From Modicisalibacter xianhensis (GTDB taxonomy: Bacteria; Pseudomonadota; Gammaproteobacteria; Pseudomonadales; Halomonadaceae): a stretch of 64,000 nucleotides of DNA. The stretch is from assembly GCF_900113605.1 (NCBI RefSeq), contig NZ_FOPY01000005.1:186001-250000 (forward strand), read 5' to 3'. The notes under the pieces were generated by a model. That model saw only the letters and a list, made by a program, of their open reading frames with translations, was not told the origin of the DNA and did no database searches. Numbering within the stretch: position 1 is the first letter of the stretch; each line of letters begins with the position of its first letter. A program made the position numbers and the translations under genes. Shown here in pieces: positions 56,216 through 64,000 of the stretch.

Positions 56216-56650
56216 TTAGTCCTCTACCTTGCCGCCAGCAGCTTCGATCGCGGCACGGGCACCCTTGGTGACCTTGAGCCCACGAACGGTAACCGCCTTG
56301 TTCAGTTCGCCGGAGAGGATGACCTTTGCATAGCGAGTGGCATCCTTGAGCACGTTGGCTTTCTTCAGCGTCTCCAGGTCGACCACGTCGCCCTCGACCT
56401 TAGCCAGCTCGGCCAGGCGAACTTCCTCGGACTCCAGGGACTTCATGGAAGTAAAGCCGAACTTCGGCAGACGACGCTGCAACGGCATCTGACCGCCTTC
56501 GAAGCCAGGCTTGATGCTGCCGCCGGAACGCGAGGTCTGACCCTTGTGGCCACGACCACCGGTCTTGCCCAGGCCAGAACCAATGCCGCGACCGACACGC
56601 TTCTCGGCGTGCTTGGAGCCCGGTGCCGGGCTCAGGCTATTGAGTTTCAT
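56216..56650 (-). CDS. rplO: 50S ribosomal protein L15
   Basis: L15 (144 aa) is a late-assembling large-subunit protein. It starts [22 protein letters not shown] with the glycine-rich [25 protein letters not shown] segment. It lies between rpmD and secY. Confidence 0.98.
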   Translation of the reverse strand: MKLNSLSPAPGSKHAEKRVGRGIGSGLGKTGGRGHKGQTSRSGGSIKPGFEGGQMPLQRRLPKFGFTSMKSLESEEVRLAELAKVEGDVVDLETLKKANVLKDATRYAKVILSGELNKAVTVRGLKVTKGARAAIEAAGGKVED

Positions 56651-56653
56651 GGG

Positions 56654-56836
56654 TTACTCTCCCTCAACACGTACAAGGTAGTTGACCTTGTTCACCATAC
56701 CGCGTACGGCAGGGGTGTCTTCCAGTTCGACCGTATGACCGATGCGACGCAGTCCAAGACCCTTCATGGTGGCCTTGTGCTTTTCCAAAACGCCGATGGT
56801 GCTACGGGTCTGAGTTACCTTGATCTTTGCTGCCAT
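56654..56836 (-). CDS. rpmD: 50S ribosomal protein L30
   Basis: L30 (60 aa) is a small large-subunit protein: [30 protein letters not shown] is the family signature. It lies 3 bp before rplO. Confidence 0.97.
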   Translation of the reverse strand: MAAKIKVTQTRSTIGVLEKHKATMKGLGLRRIGHTVELEDTPAVRGMVNKVNYLVRVEGE

Positions 56837-56842
56837 GGTGCC

Positions 56843-57343
56843 TTACCCCGCGATCTCTTCGACGGACAGGCCGCGCTTGGCGGCGATGTCATCCGGAGAC
56901 TGCATGGAGGAGAGACCATTGATGGTCGCACGCACCACGTTCACCGGGTTGGTGGAACCGTAGCACTTGGCCAGGACGTCATGGACGCCCGCCAGTTCGA
57001 GTACGGAGCGCATGGCGCCGCCAGCGATGATCCCGGTACCTTCGGAAGCCGGCTGCATGTAGACCTTGGAGGCACCGTGACGGGCCTTGACCGGGTACTG
57101 CAGCGTGCTGCCCTTGAGGCTGACCTTGATCATGTTGCGACGCGCCTGGTCCATAGCCTTCTGGATCGCGACCGGCACTTCACGCGCCTTGCCACGACCG
57201 AAGCCAACACGACCGTTGCCGTCACCAACGACGGTCAGAGCGGTAAAGCCGAAGATACGGCCCCCCTTGACCACCTTGGCGACGCGGTTGACCTGCACCA
57301 ACTTCTCTTGCAGATCTCCGCCGTTCTGTTCGTTCTTCGCCAT
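56843..57343 (-). CDS. rpsE: 30S ribosomal protein S5
   Basis: S5 (166 aa) sits at the mRNA entry and affects decoding accuracy. The N-terminal dsRBD-like domain has [40 protein letters not shown]; mutations in this loop give spectinomycin resistance in other bacteria, and the residues look wild type. Confidence 0.98.
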   Translation of the reverse strand: MAKNEQNGGDLQEKLVQVNRVAKVVKGGRIFGFTALTVVGDGNGRVGFGRGKAREVPVAIQKAMDQARRNMIKVSLKGSTLQYPVKARHGASKVYMQPASEGTGIIAGGAMRSVLELAGVHDVLAKCYGSTNPVNVVRATINGLSSMQSPDDIAAKRGLSVEEIAG

Positions 57344-57354
57344 CGTAAAACCCT

Positions 57355-57705
57355 TTAGAATTCCAGGCCGCCTTCACGAGCGGCGTCGGCCAGGGCCTTG
57401 ACGCGACCGTGGTACTTGAAACCGGCGCGATCGAAGGCTACCTGAGTGATGCCTGCTTCCTTGGCGCGCTCTGCAATCAGCGCACCCACCTTGGCGGCGG
57501 CGTCGGAGTTACCGGTACCACCTTCGCGCAGGCTCTTGTCCAGCGTGGAAGCGCTGGCGAGCACCTTGCCACCATCCGGCGAGATGATCTGCGCGTAGAT
57601 GTGACGCGGGGTACGGTTGACGCACAGGCGATACACGCCCAGCTCGCGAATCTTGGCGCGAGCACGGCGGGCACGACGGAGACGAGATTCTTTCTTCGCG
57701 TTCAT
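57355..57705 (-). CDS. rplR: 50S ribosomal protein L18
   Basis: L18 (116 aa) binds 5S rRNA. It starts [23 protein letters not shown] and ends [26 protein letters not shown], the standard family layout. Confidence 0.98.
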   Translation of the reverse strand: MNAKKESRLRRARRARAKIRELGVYRLCVNRTPRHIYAQIISPDGGKVLASASTLDKSLREGGTGNSDAAAKVGALIAERAKEAGITQVAFDRAGFKYHGRVKALADAAREGGLEF

Positions 57706-57714
57706 AACCCTGCC

Positions 57715-58245
57715 TTACTTCTTCTTGGCTTCTTTGCGACGGACCTGCTCGTCACCATACCGGATACCCTTGCCCTTGTAGGGTTCGGGCGGACGGAAGG
57801 CACGAATTTCCGCCGCGACCTGGCCGAGCTGCTGCTTGTCCGCGCTCTTCAGCACGATAATGGTGTTCTTGGGCGTTTCCGCCGTGACACCTTCAGGCAG
57901 CGTATATTCGACCGGGTGCGAGAAGCCGAGTGTCAGGTTGAGCGTCTTGCCACTTGCCTGGGCACGATAGCCGACGCCATTGATCTCGAGGGACTTGCTG
58001 AAGCCCTCGGAGACACCGGTGACCATGTTCTGGACCAGTGCACGGGTAGTGCCGGCCATCGCCCAGCTCTTGGCGGTCTCGCTCGGCGCGAAGGTCAGCT
58101 GACCTTCTTCCTGACCGACCACCACGTCGTGATGGACGGTCATGCTCAGCGTGCCCTGACCACCCTTGACGGAGAGCTGATCGCCGTCGAGCTTGACCTC
58201 GACGCCGTTCGGCAATTTAACCGGATATTTGGCTACGCGGGACAT
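57715..58245 (-). CDS. rplF: 50S ribosomal protein L6
   Basis: L6 (176 aa) lies near the factor-binding site. It starts [21 protein letters not shown]; the C-terminal [24 protein letters not shown] is diagnostic. Confidence 0.98.
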   Translation of the reverse strand: MSRVAKYPVKLPNGVEVKLDGDQLSVKGGQGTLSMTVHHDVVVGQEEGQLTFAPSETAKSWAMAGTTRALVQNMVTGVSEGFSKSLEINGVGYRAQASGKTLNLTLGFSHPVEYTLPEGVTAETPKNTIIVLKSADKQQLGQVAAEIRAFRPPEPYKGKGIRYGDEQVRRKEAKKK

Positions 58246-58254
58246 TCCAAACTC

Positions 58255-58647
58255 CTAGAATACGGTGCAGAGGACTTCACCACCGACACCAGCATGACGT
58301 GCCGCACGATCGGTCATCACGCCCTTGGAGGTGGAAACGATCGCGACACCCAGGCCATCGGCGACTTTCGGCAGCGCATCCTTGCCCTTGTACTGGCGCA
58401 GGGAAGGCTTGGACACACGCTGGATGTGCTCGATGACCGGCTTGCCCTCGAAATACTTGAGGGTGACGGACAGTTCGGGCTTGGCACCTTCGGCGACAGC
58501 GAAGTCGCTGATGTAGCCCTCTTCCTTAAGTACGCGGGCCACCTCGACCTTGAGCTTGGAAGACGGCATGGAAACCGCCTCCTTGGTGGCCATCTGCGCA
58601 TTGCGGATACGGGTGAACATATCCGCTAGAGTATCTTGCATGCTCAT
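58255..58647 (-). CDS. rpsH: 30S ribosomal protein S8
   Basis: S8 (130 aa) binds helix 21 of 16S rRNA and, in E. coli, represses spc operon translation. It starts [19 protein letters not shown] and ends with [22 protein letters not shown]. Confidence 0.98.
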   Translation of the reverse strand: MSMQDTLADMFTRIRNAQMATKEAVSMPSSKLKVEVARVLKEEGYISDFAVAEGAKPELSVTLKYFEGKPVIEHIQRVSKPSLRQYKGKDALPKVADGLGVAIVSTSKGVMTDRAARHAGVGGEVLCTVF

Positions 58648-58677
58648 TACGTTGCGCTCCTGATTCTCGACGTGGCG

Positions 58678-58983
58678 TTACCAGCTGGACTTCTTGAGTC
58701 CGGGAACGTCGCCACGCATGGCGGCTTCACGCAGCTTGTTACGGGCCAGCCCGAACTTGTTGTAGAAGCCGTGCGGACGGCCGGTTACGCGGCAGCGGTT
58801 GCGCCGACGAACCGGGCTGGAGTCGCGCGGCAACGACTGCAGCTTGAGCTGTGCGTCGAAGCGCTCTTCATCAGAAGAGTCAACGCTGTTGATAATGGCC
58901 TTGAGCTCGGCACGCTTGGCGGCATACTTGTCGGCCAGCTTCGCGCGCTTGAGCTCACGCTCTATCATGCTTTTCTTTGCCAT
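58678..58983 (-). CDS. rpsN: 30S ribosomal protein S14
   Basis: S14 (101 aa) is the long, zinc-free form: it lacks the CxxC pairs and has the C-terminal [38 protein letters not shown]. It lies between rplE and rpsH. Confidence 0.98.
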   Translation of the reverse strand: MAKKSMIERELKRAKLADKYAAKRAELKAIINSVDSSDEERFDAQLKLQSLPRDSSPVRRRNRCRVTGRPHGFYNKFGLARNKLREAAMRGDVPGLKKSSW

Positions 58984-58993
58984 GATCCCACCC

Positions 58994-59533
58994 TTATTTC
59001 TTGAACGGGAAGTTCAGCGCGCTCAGCAGCGCACGGCCTTCTTCATCGCTGTTGGCAGTGGTGGTGATAGTGACATCCAACCCACGAATCCGATCGATTT
59101 TATCATACTCGAGCTCGGGGAAGATGATCTGCTCACGCACACCCATGGAATAGTTGCCACGCCCATCAAACGACTTCGGGTTCAAACCACGGAAGTCGCG
59201 TACACGGGGAATCGCGATGTTGACCAGGCGATCCAGGAAGTCCCACATACGCTCGCGGCGCAGGGTCACCTTGATGCCGATCGGCCATCCTTCGCGGACC
59301 TTGAAGCCAGCGATGGATTTGCGCGCCTTGGTCACCATCGGCTTCTGACCGGAAAGCTTCTCCAGGTCACCGATGGCATTATCGATCAGCTTCTTGTCGC
59401 TGGTCGCGTCGCCGATACCCATGTTCAGGGTCACCTTGGTGATCCGGGGCACCTGCATCACGTTGGCGTAGCTGAACTGCTCTTGGAGTTGAGCCACCAC
59501 CTCGTTCTGATAACGTTCTTTCAAGTTCGCCAT
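58994..59533 (-). CDS. rplE: 50S ribosomal protein L5
   Basis: L5 (179 aa) binds 5S rRNA and contacts P-site t[41 protein letters not shown] is the family start; [28 protein letters not shown] ends it. Confidence 0.98.
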   Translation of the reverse strand: MANLKERYQNEVVAQLQEQFSYANVMQVPRITKVTLNMGIGDATSDKKLIDNAIGDLEKLSGQKPMVTKARKSIAGFKVREGWPIGIKVTLRRERMWDFLDRLVNIAIPRVRDFRGLNPKSFDGRGNYSMGVREQIIFPELEYDKIDRIRGLDVTITTTANSDEEGRALLSALNFPFKK

Positions 59534-59551
59534 TTTGCTATCCGACTCGCG

Positions 59552-59869
59552 TTAGGCGTCGATCTGCTTCTGCGTCGACTTGTAGATACGTACCTTGGTA
59601 CCGTCTTCCGAAATCTGGAAGCCGACGCGATCCGCTTTGCCGGTCTCCGCATTGAAGATGGCCACGTTGGACGCGTGAATCGGAGCCTCGCGCTCGACGA
59701 TACCCCCCTGGTTGCCCAGCATGGGGTTGGGCTTGGTGTGACGCTTGATCATGTTCACACCCGACACGACATAGCGACCGTCCTTGAGGACGCGCTTGAT
59801 CGTGCCACGCTTACCCTTGTCCTTGCCGGCGATGACGATCACTTCATCGTCACGTTTGATCTTTTGCAT
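59552..59869 (-). CDS. rplX: 50S ribosomal protein L24
   Basis: L24 (105 aa) starts large-subunit assembly. The KOW motif is [37 protein letters not shown]. Confidence 0.98.
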   Translation of the reverse strand: MQKIKRDDEVIVIAGKDKGKRGTIKRVLKDGRYVVSGVNMIKRHTKPNPMLGNQGGIVEREAPIHASNVAIFNAETGKADRVGFQISEDGTKVRIYKSTQKQIDA

Positions 59870-59883
59870 ATCCGCCTCGCTCC

Positions 59884-60255
59884 TTACAGCACTTCAGGCG
59901 CCAAGGAAATGATCTTCATGAACTTCTCGGTACGAAGCTCACGAGTTACCGGCCCGAAGATACGGGTGCCGACCGGCTGTTCGTTGGTATTGTTCAACAA
60001 AACCGCCGCATTTCCATCGAAGCGAATCAGCGAGCCGTCGGGACGACGGATACCGCTGCGCGTGCGCACCACGACCGCTTTCATGACCTGGCCTTTCTTG
60101 ACCTTGCCACGCGGAATGGCTTCCTTCACTGTTACCTTGATGATGTCACCCACGCGGGCGTAACGGCGATGTGAACCGCCCAACACCTTGATGCACTGCA
60201 CCCGGCGCGCGCCGCTGTTGTCGGCGACATCCAGCATTGTCTGTGTCTGAATCAT
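59884..60255 (-). CDS. rplN: 50S ribosomal protein L14
   Basis: L14 (123 aa) lies at the subunit interface. [37 protein letters not shown] and the end [17 protein letters not shown] are typical. It starts the spc gene group; the 54-bp gap after rpsQ may hold its own control signals. Confidence 0.98.
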   Translation of the reverse strand: MIQTQTMLDVADNSGARRVQCIKVLGGSHRRYARVGDIIKVTVKEAIPRGKVKKGQVMKAVVVRTRSGIRRPDGSLIRFDGNAAVLLNNTNEQPVGTRIFGPVTRELRTEKFMKIISLAPEVL

Positions 60256-60309
60256 CGGTTTTCTCCAAACCTAATCTGGCTGCACTGGCTCTCGAGGCTG
60301 GTAACGAAC

Positions 60310-60570
60310 TCAGCCCTTGGCCTGTTCGACCACCTCGACCAGCGTCCAGGCCTTCTTCTTCGAGAGCGGGCGGCATTCCGCGATGGACACCATGTCGCCC
60401 TGCTTTGCCTGGTTCGCCTCGTCATGGGCGTGCAGCTTGGTGGAGCGCTTCACGTATTTGCCATAGATCGGATGACGCTCGCGGCGCTCGATCATAACGA
60501 CGATGGACTTGTCCATCTTGTCGCTCACCACCTTGCCGGTGAGCGTACGGGCTTTTTTCTCTTCGGCCAT
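60310..60570 (-). CDS. rpsQ: 30S ribosomal protein S17
   Basis: S17 (86 aa) is an early 16S binder. The core is [41 protein letters not shown]. The ATG at 60570 ([10 protein letters not shown]) is preferred to the GTG at 60579 because AGGTGA lies 5 bases before it; the gene then starts 1 bp after the rpmC stop. Confidence 0.97.
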   Translation of the reverse strand: MAEEKKARTLTGKVVSDKMDKSIVVMIERRERHPIYGKYVKRSTKLHAHDEANQAKQGDMVSIAECRPLSKKKAWTLVEVVEQAKG

Positions 60571-60571
60571 C

Positions 60572-60763
60572 TCAGTCACCTGCCTTCTCGTTGAGCACAG
60601 TCTTTACGCGGGCGATATCCCGGCGTACCTGCTTGAGCAGATGAGTCTGGCTCAGCTGGCCAGTGGCCTTCTGCATGCGCAGGTTGAACTGCTCGCGGAG
60701 GAGTTCGAAGAGCTGCTCTTGCAGCGCTTCGACCGACTTTTCACGAATTTCCTGGGCTTTCAT
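60572..60763 (-). CDS. rpmC: 50S ribosomal protein L29
   Basis: L29 (63 aa) lies at the exit tunnel where SRP and trigger factor dock. It reads [40 protein letters not shown] 60763 is chosen over the GTG one codon earlier; it overlaps the rplP stop by 1 base. Confidence 0.97.
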   Translation of the reverse strand: MKAQEIREKSVEALQEQLFELLREQFNLRMQKATGQLSQTHLLKQVRRDIARVKTVLNEKAGD

Positions 60764-61176
60764 CACATCACCGTCCGTTTCACAAAGGTGGTGGATACGG
60801 GCATCTTCTGAGCGGCCAGGGAGAACGCTTCGCGCGCCAGCTCCTCGGATACGCCTTCGATTTCGTAGAGCACCTTGCCCGGCTGAATCTGGGCGACCCA
60901 GTACTCGACGGAGCCCTTACCCTTACCCATACGGACTTCCAGGGGCTTGTTGGTAATCGGCTTGTCCGGGAAGACGCGGATCCAGATCTTGCCGCCACGC
61001 TTGACGTGACGCGTGATGGCACGACGACCGGCTTCGATCTGACGGGCAGTGATGCGACCGCGACCCGTGGCCTTGAGACCGTACTCGCCGAAGCTCACCT
61101 TGCTTCCGCGATGCGCCAGGCCACGGTTGCGGCCCTTCTGCACCTTGCGGAATTTAGTACGCTTGGGTTGCAACAT
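60763..61176 (-). CDS. rplP: 50S ribosomal protein L16
   Basis: L16 (137 aa) organises the A-site region of the large subunit. It starts [24 protein letters not shown] and has [26 protein letters not shown], the family signature. Confidence 0.98.
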   Translation of the reverse strand: MLQPKRTKFRKVQKGRNRGLAHRGSKVSFGEYGLKATGRGRITARQIEAGRRAITRHVKRGGKIWIRVFPDKPITNKPLEVRMGKGKGSVEYWVAQIQPGKVLYEIEGVSEELAREAFSLAAQKMPVSTTFVKRTVM

Positions 61177-61191
61177 CGACTACATCTCCCC

Positions 61192-61893
61192 TTACTTGGA
61201 ACCTTTCTTCTTGGGCGCGGGCTGGCCTTGCGGCTGCTTCTGCTTGGCACGCACCTCTTCGATGCCCCCGAGGATTTCACCCTTGAAGATCCACACCTTG
61301 ACGCCGATCACGCCATAAGTGGTGTGAGCTTCATAGGTCGCGTAGTCGATATCCGCGCGCAGGGTGTGCAGCGGCACACGACCTTCGCGATACCACTCGG
61401 TACGTGCGATTTCCGCACCACCGAGACGGCCGGACAGCTGCACCTTGATACCACCGGCGCCCAGACGCATGGCGTTCTGGACAGAGCGCTTCATGGCGCG
61501 GCGGAACATCACGCGGCGCTCGAGCTGGCCGGCAATGTTCTGGGCGACGAGGGCTGCGTCGAGCTCCGGCTTGCGGACTTCCTCGATGTTGACGTGAACG
61601 GGCACGCCCATCATCTCGGTGACTTCGCGACGCAGACGGTCGACGTCTTCACCCTTCTTGCCGATCACGATCCCCGGACGAGCCGTGTGGATGGTGATGC
61701 GGGCGTTGTTAGCGGGACGCTCGATGGTGATGCGGCTCACGGAAGCGTTCTTAAGACGCTGCTCCAGGAAGCGACGCACTTCGAGATCGTTGTTCAGCTT
61801 GTCGGCATAAGCACCGCGCTCGGCATACCAGACCGAAGTGTGGTCCTTGACGATACCCAGCCGAATGCCTGTCGGATTTACTTTCTGACCCAT
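61192..61893 (-). CDS. rpsC: 30S ribosomal protein S3
   Basis: S3 (233 aa) lies at the mRNA entry with helicase-like activity. KH domain: [26 protein letters not shown]; the C-terminal [29 protein letters not shown] is diagnostic, followed by a basic tail. Confidence 0.98.
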   Translation of the reverse strand: MGQKVNPTGIRLGIVKDHTSVWYAERGAYADKLNNDLEVRRFLEQRLKNASVSRITIERPANNARITIHTARPGIVIGKKGEDVDRLRREVTEMMGVPVHVNIEEVRKPELDAALVAQNIAGQLERRVMFRRAMKRSVQNAMRLGAGGIKVQLSGRLGGAEIARTEWYREGRVPLHTLRADIDYATYEAHTTYGVIGVKVWIFKGEILGGIEEVRAKQKQPQGQPAPKKKGSK

Positions 61894-61904
61894 CTGGTCG
61901 ACTC

Positions 61905-62237
61905 CTACTTCTCGGCTACCTTGACGGTGATGTGGCAGGTGCGCTTCAAAATGCGATCCGCACGGCCCTTGGCGCGCGGCTGGATGCGCTTGAGCGTCAT
62001 GCCCTCATCGACGCAGATGGTCGAGACACGCAGCTCGTCGATGTCCATGCCGTTATTTTCTTCCGCGTTCGCAATGGCGGACTGAAGCACTTTCTTGACC
62101 AGCTTGGCAGCCTTCTTCGGTGAGAAGGCCAGCAGGTCGAGCGCCTCGGCGACCGGTTTACCGCGCACCTGGTCAGCCACCAAACGGGCCTTCTGGGCGG
62201 ATAAACGAGCGCCACGCAGCTTAGCTGTGACTTCCAT
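61905..62237 (-). CDS. rplV: 50S ribosomal protein L22
   Basis: L22 (110 aa) lines the exit tunnel with an extended beta hairpin ([35 protein letters not shown]). The sequence appears wild type at the macrolide-resistance loop as far as I can judge. Confidence 0.98.
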   Translation of the reverse strand: MEVTAKLRGARLSAQKARLVADQVRGKPVAEALDLLAFSPKKAAKLVKKVLQSAIANAEENNGMDIDELRVSTICVDEGMTLKRIQPRAKGRADRILKRTCHITVKVAEK

Positions 62238-62255
62238 CTCTCAATCCTCTCTGGC

Positions 62256-62531
62256 TTACCGTTTGGCTTTCTTGTCCGCCGCATGACCGCGATAGGTGCG
62301 GGTAGCAGCGAATTCGCCCAGCTTGTGGCCAACCATTTCCTCGGAGACATGCACCGGGACGTGTTGGCGACCGTTATGGACGGCAATGGTGAGCCCGACC
62401 ATGTTGGGCAGGATCATGGAACGACGCGACCAGGTCTTGATCGGTTTGCGGTCGTTCTTCTCCACTGCAGTCTCAACCTTCTTCAGCAGATGAAGGTCAA
62501 TGAAAGGACCTTTCTTCAGTGAACGTGGCAC
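62256..62531 (-). CDS. rpsS: 30S ribosomal protein S19
   Basis: S19 (91 aa) forms the head with S13. [38 protein letters not shown] and [23 protein letters not shown] are typical. Confidence 0.98.
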   Translation of the reverse strand: MPRSLKKGPFIDLHLLKKVETAVEKNDRKPIKTWSRRSMILPNMVGLTIAVHNGRQHVPVHVSEEMVGHKLGEFAATRTYRGHAADKKAKR

Positions 62532-62553
62532 AGCCGTTACCTCTTAAAGTCTG

Positions 62554-63381
62554 TTACTTGGCCTTGCGGCGACGAACGATCAGCTTATCGGTGCGCTTGT
62601 TCTTACGGGTCTTGTGCCCCTTGGTGGGGACACCCCACGGCGTGACCGGGTGACGGCCACCGCTGGTGCGGCCTTCACCACCACCATGCGGGTGGTCCAC
62701 CGGGTTCATCGCAACACCGCGAACAGTCGGACGCACACCGCGCCAGCGTTTGGCACCGGCCTTGCCGAGTTGACGGAGGCTGTGCTCTGAGTTGCTCACT
62801 TCGCCAAGGGTGGCACGGCACTCGGCCAGCACCTTGCGCATCTCACCAGAGCGCAGACGCACAGTGGCGTAGTTGCCTTCGCGAGCGACCAGCTGGGCGC
62901 TGGCACCGGCACTGCGAGCGACCTGCGCACCCTTTCCGGGCTTGAGCTCGATGCAGTGAACGGTGGAGCCCACCGGAATATTGCGCAGCGGCAGGCAGTT
63001 GCCCTTCTTGATCGCTGCGTTAACGCCTGACTCGAGCTGGTCACCTGCACGCACGCCCTTGGGCGCGATGATGTAGCGACGCTCGCCGTCCAGGTATTTC
63101 AGCAGTGCGATGTGCGCGCTGCGGTTCGGGTCGTACTCGAGGCGCTCGACGATGGCGGGAACGCCATCCTTGTTGCGCTTGAAGTCGACCAGACGGTAGT
63201 GCTGACGGTGACCACCGCCCACATGGCGGGTGGTGATACGACCGTTATTGTTACGGCCACCGGACTTGGACTGCTTTTCGAGCAGCGGCGCATAGGCGCG
63301 GCCCTTATACAGCTCCTCGCCGACGATCTTGACGACGTGGCGGCGACCGGCGGATGTGGGTTTGGTCTTAACTACTGCCAT
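62554..63381 (-). CDS. rplB: 50S ribosomal protein L2
   Basis: L2 (275 aa) is near the peptidyl transferase centre. It has [46 protein letters not shown] and [30 protein letters not shown], with the conserved His of the catalytic-core loop in HPHGGGEG. Confidence 0.98.
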   Translation of the reverse strand: MAVVKTKPTSAGRRHVVKIVGEELYKGRAYAPLLEKQSKSGGRNNNGRITTRHVGGGHRQHYRLVDFKRNKDGVPAIVERLEYDPNRSAHIALLKYLDGERRYIIAPKGVRAGDQLESGVNAAIKKGNCLPLRNIPVGSTVHCIELKPGKGAQVARSAGASAQLVAREGNYATVRLRSGEMRKVLAECRATLGEVSNSEHSLRQLGKAGAKRWRGVRPTVRGVAMNPVDHPHGGGEGRTSGGRHPVTPWGVPTKGHKTRKNKRTDKLIVRRRKAK

Positions 63382-63398
63382 GATCCGTACTCCTGCCC

Positions 63399-63695
63399 TT
63401 ATTCGGCGCCAGAGAAGTCTTCGAGGGTTTCACCCGCGGCCAGCGTGACATAGGCCTTGCGGTAGCCCTTGCGCAGACCCGTGCCATGCACGGTGCGCTT
63501 GGTCTTGCCCTTCATGTTCAGGACCTGGACCCGATCGACCTTCTTGCCGAAGAGAGCCTCGACGGCCTTCTTGATCTCGGGCTTGGTTGCGTCCTGGGCC
63601 ACCTTGAACACGTACTGGTTGTTTTCGGCGGCGAATGCGGCCTTCTCGGTCATGTGCGGGCCGAGCAGAACCTTGAATACGCGTTCCTGGTTCAT
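63399..63695 (-). CDS. rplW: 50S ribosomal protein L23
   Basis: L23 (98 aa) lies at the exit tunnel. [49 protein letters not shown] is typical. It overlaps rplD by 4 bp. Confidence 0.97.
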   Translation of the reverse strand: MNQERVFKVLLGPHMTEKAAFAAENNQYVFKVAQDATKPEIKKAVEALFGKKVDRVQVLNMKGKTKRTVHGTGLRKGYRKAYVTLAAGETLEDFSGAE

Positions 63696-64000
63696 GCCAA
63701 CTTCTCCTCGAATTTGCGCAGGGCGGAGACGGTGACCAGCACCTTGTCAAAGGCAACCAGCCTCACCGGATCGGCAGCGGCGACATCCACGACATCCACG
63801 TTGGGAATGTTGCGAGCGGCCAGATAGAGCTTCTCGTCGACTTCCTCGGTGACGATAAGCACTTTCTCCAGGTCAAGTTCTTTGAGCTTGGCAACCAGCT
63901 GCTTGGTCTTCGGTGCGTCGACGGCGAACTCCTCGACGGCCACCAGGCGCTCCTGACGGACCAGCTCGGAGAGAATCGAGCGCATCGCCGCACGATACAT
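63692..64000 (-). CDS. rplD: 50S ribosomal protein L4 (partial)
   Basis: This is the C-terminal half of L4, about 102 residues visible; the N-terminus lies beyond the right window edge. [36 protein letters not shown] and the end LRKFEEKLA match L4. In E. coli L4 also represses the S10 operon. Confidence 0.95.
   Translation of the reverse strand: MYRAAMRSILSELVRQERLVAVEEFAVDAPKTKQLVAKLKELDLEKVLIVTEEVDEKLYLAARNIPNVDVVDVAAADPVRLVAFDKVLVTVSALRKFEEKLA

Overview
The window reads as a chromosomal segment of a high-GC, halophilic gammaproteobacterium, most likely a member of the Halomonadaceae (Halomonas or a close relative). The grounds are an unlinked ectoine hydroxylase gene (ectD), two TRAP transporter systems with sigma-54 control, a Pseudomonas-type homoserine kinase (ThrB) beside a DUF2782 gene and polA, and a long S10-spc-alpha ribosomal block of standard gammaproteobacterial order. 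This assignment is inference from gene content; no rRNA gene is present to confirm it.

Layout. 1-7685: a TAXI-type TRAP transporter (fused permease, cut by the window edge, and its binding protein) with a good -24/-12 promoter and two near-identical 22-bp palindromes upstream; then a HIT-family gene, a 141-bp inverted-repeat element, and a four-gene operon, every junction a 4-bp overlap, of two related lipoproteins plus a DctB/DctD two-component pair. 7869-16731: housekeeping and stress genes (glycerate kinase, PKHD dioxygenase, a Gly-Gly-Glu/His-rich exported protein, dps, rmuC, a DJ-1/PfpI protein, an APP1-type phosphatase, pepD, a 37-residue lipoprotein). 16684-22728: tmcA and a three-subunit molybdenum hydroxylase of the PaoABC type. 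22932-27128: a DUF4396 membrane protein, then an EmrAB-like efflux pair divergent from a TetR regulator with a perfect operator-like palindrome between them. 27141-32491: a dctPQM TRAP operon with a trailing degenerate SDR gene, driven by a second -24/-12 promoter with three GTCCG-N6-CGGAC sites and a PAS-AAA-Fis activator gene just upstream. 32694-38379: a Crp/Fnr regulator, an ankyrin protein and the glycerol genes glpD, glpR and glpK with GlpR-type operators. 38389-47873: polA, an MFS transporter, DUF2782, thrB, speA, an FAH-family enzyme and ectD. 48149-51203: a small ion-resistance group (chrA, acr3, ynfA), a gene remnant and tRNA-Thr(CGT). 51271-64000: a small hypothetical gene, then the ribosomal protein, secY and rpoA cluster, all on the minus strand, ending inside rplD at the right edge.

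How it fits together. The best-supported regulatory logic is two parallel, separately controlled carboxylate-uptake modules, each with a sigma-54 promoter, distal inverted-repeat enhancers and a locally encoded GAFTGA activator. One is a two-component DctB/DctD type with lipoprotein partners; the other is a one-component PAS sensor. Glycerol catabolism (glpD/R/K, no glpF here) and glycerate kinase add carbon entry points, and ectD and dps serve stress tolerance. No CRISPR array, insertion sequence, prophage or rRNA operon was seen. The least explained items are the lipoprotein pair co-encoded with DctBD, the glycine/glutamate/histidine repeat protein, the 141-bp element, and the degenerate SDR at the end of the TRAP operon.
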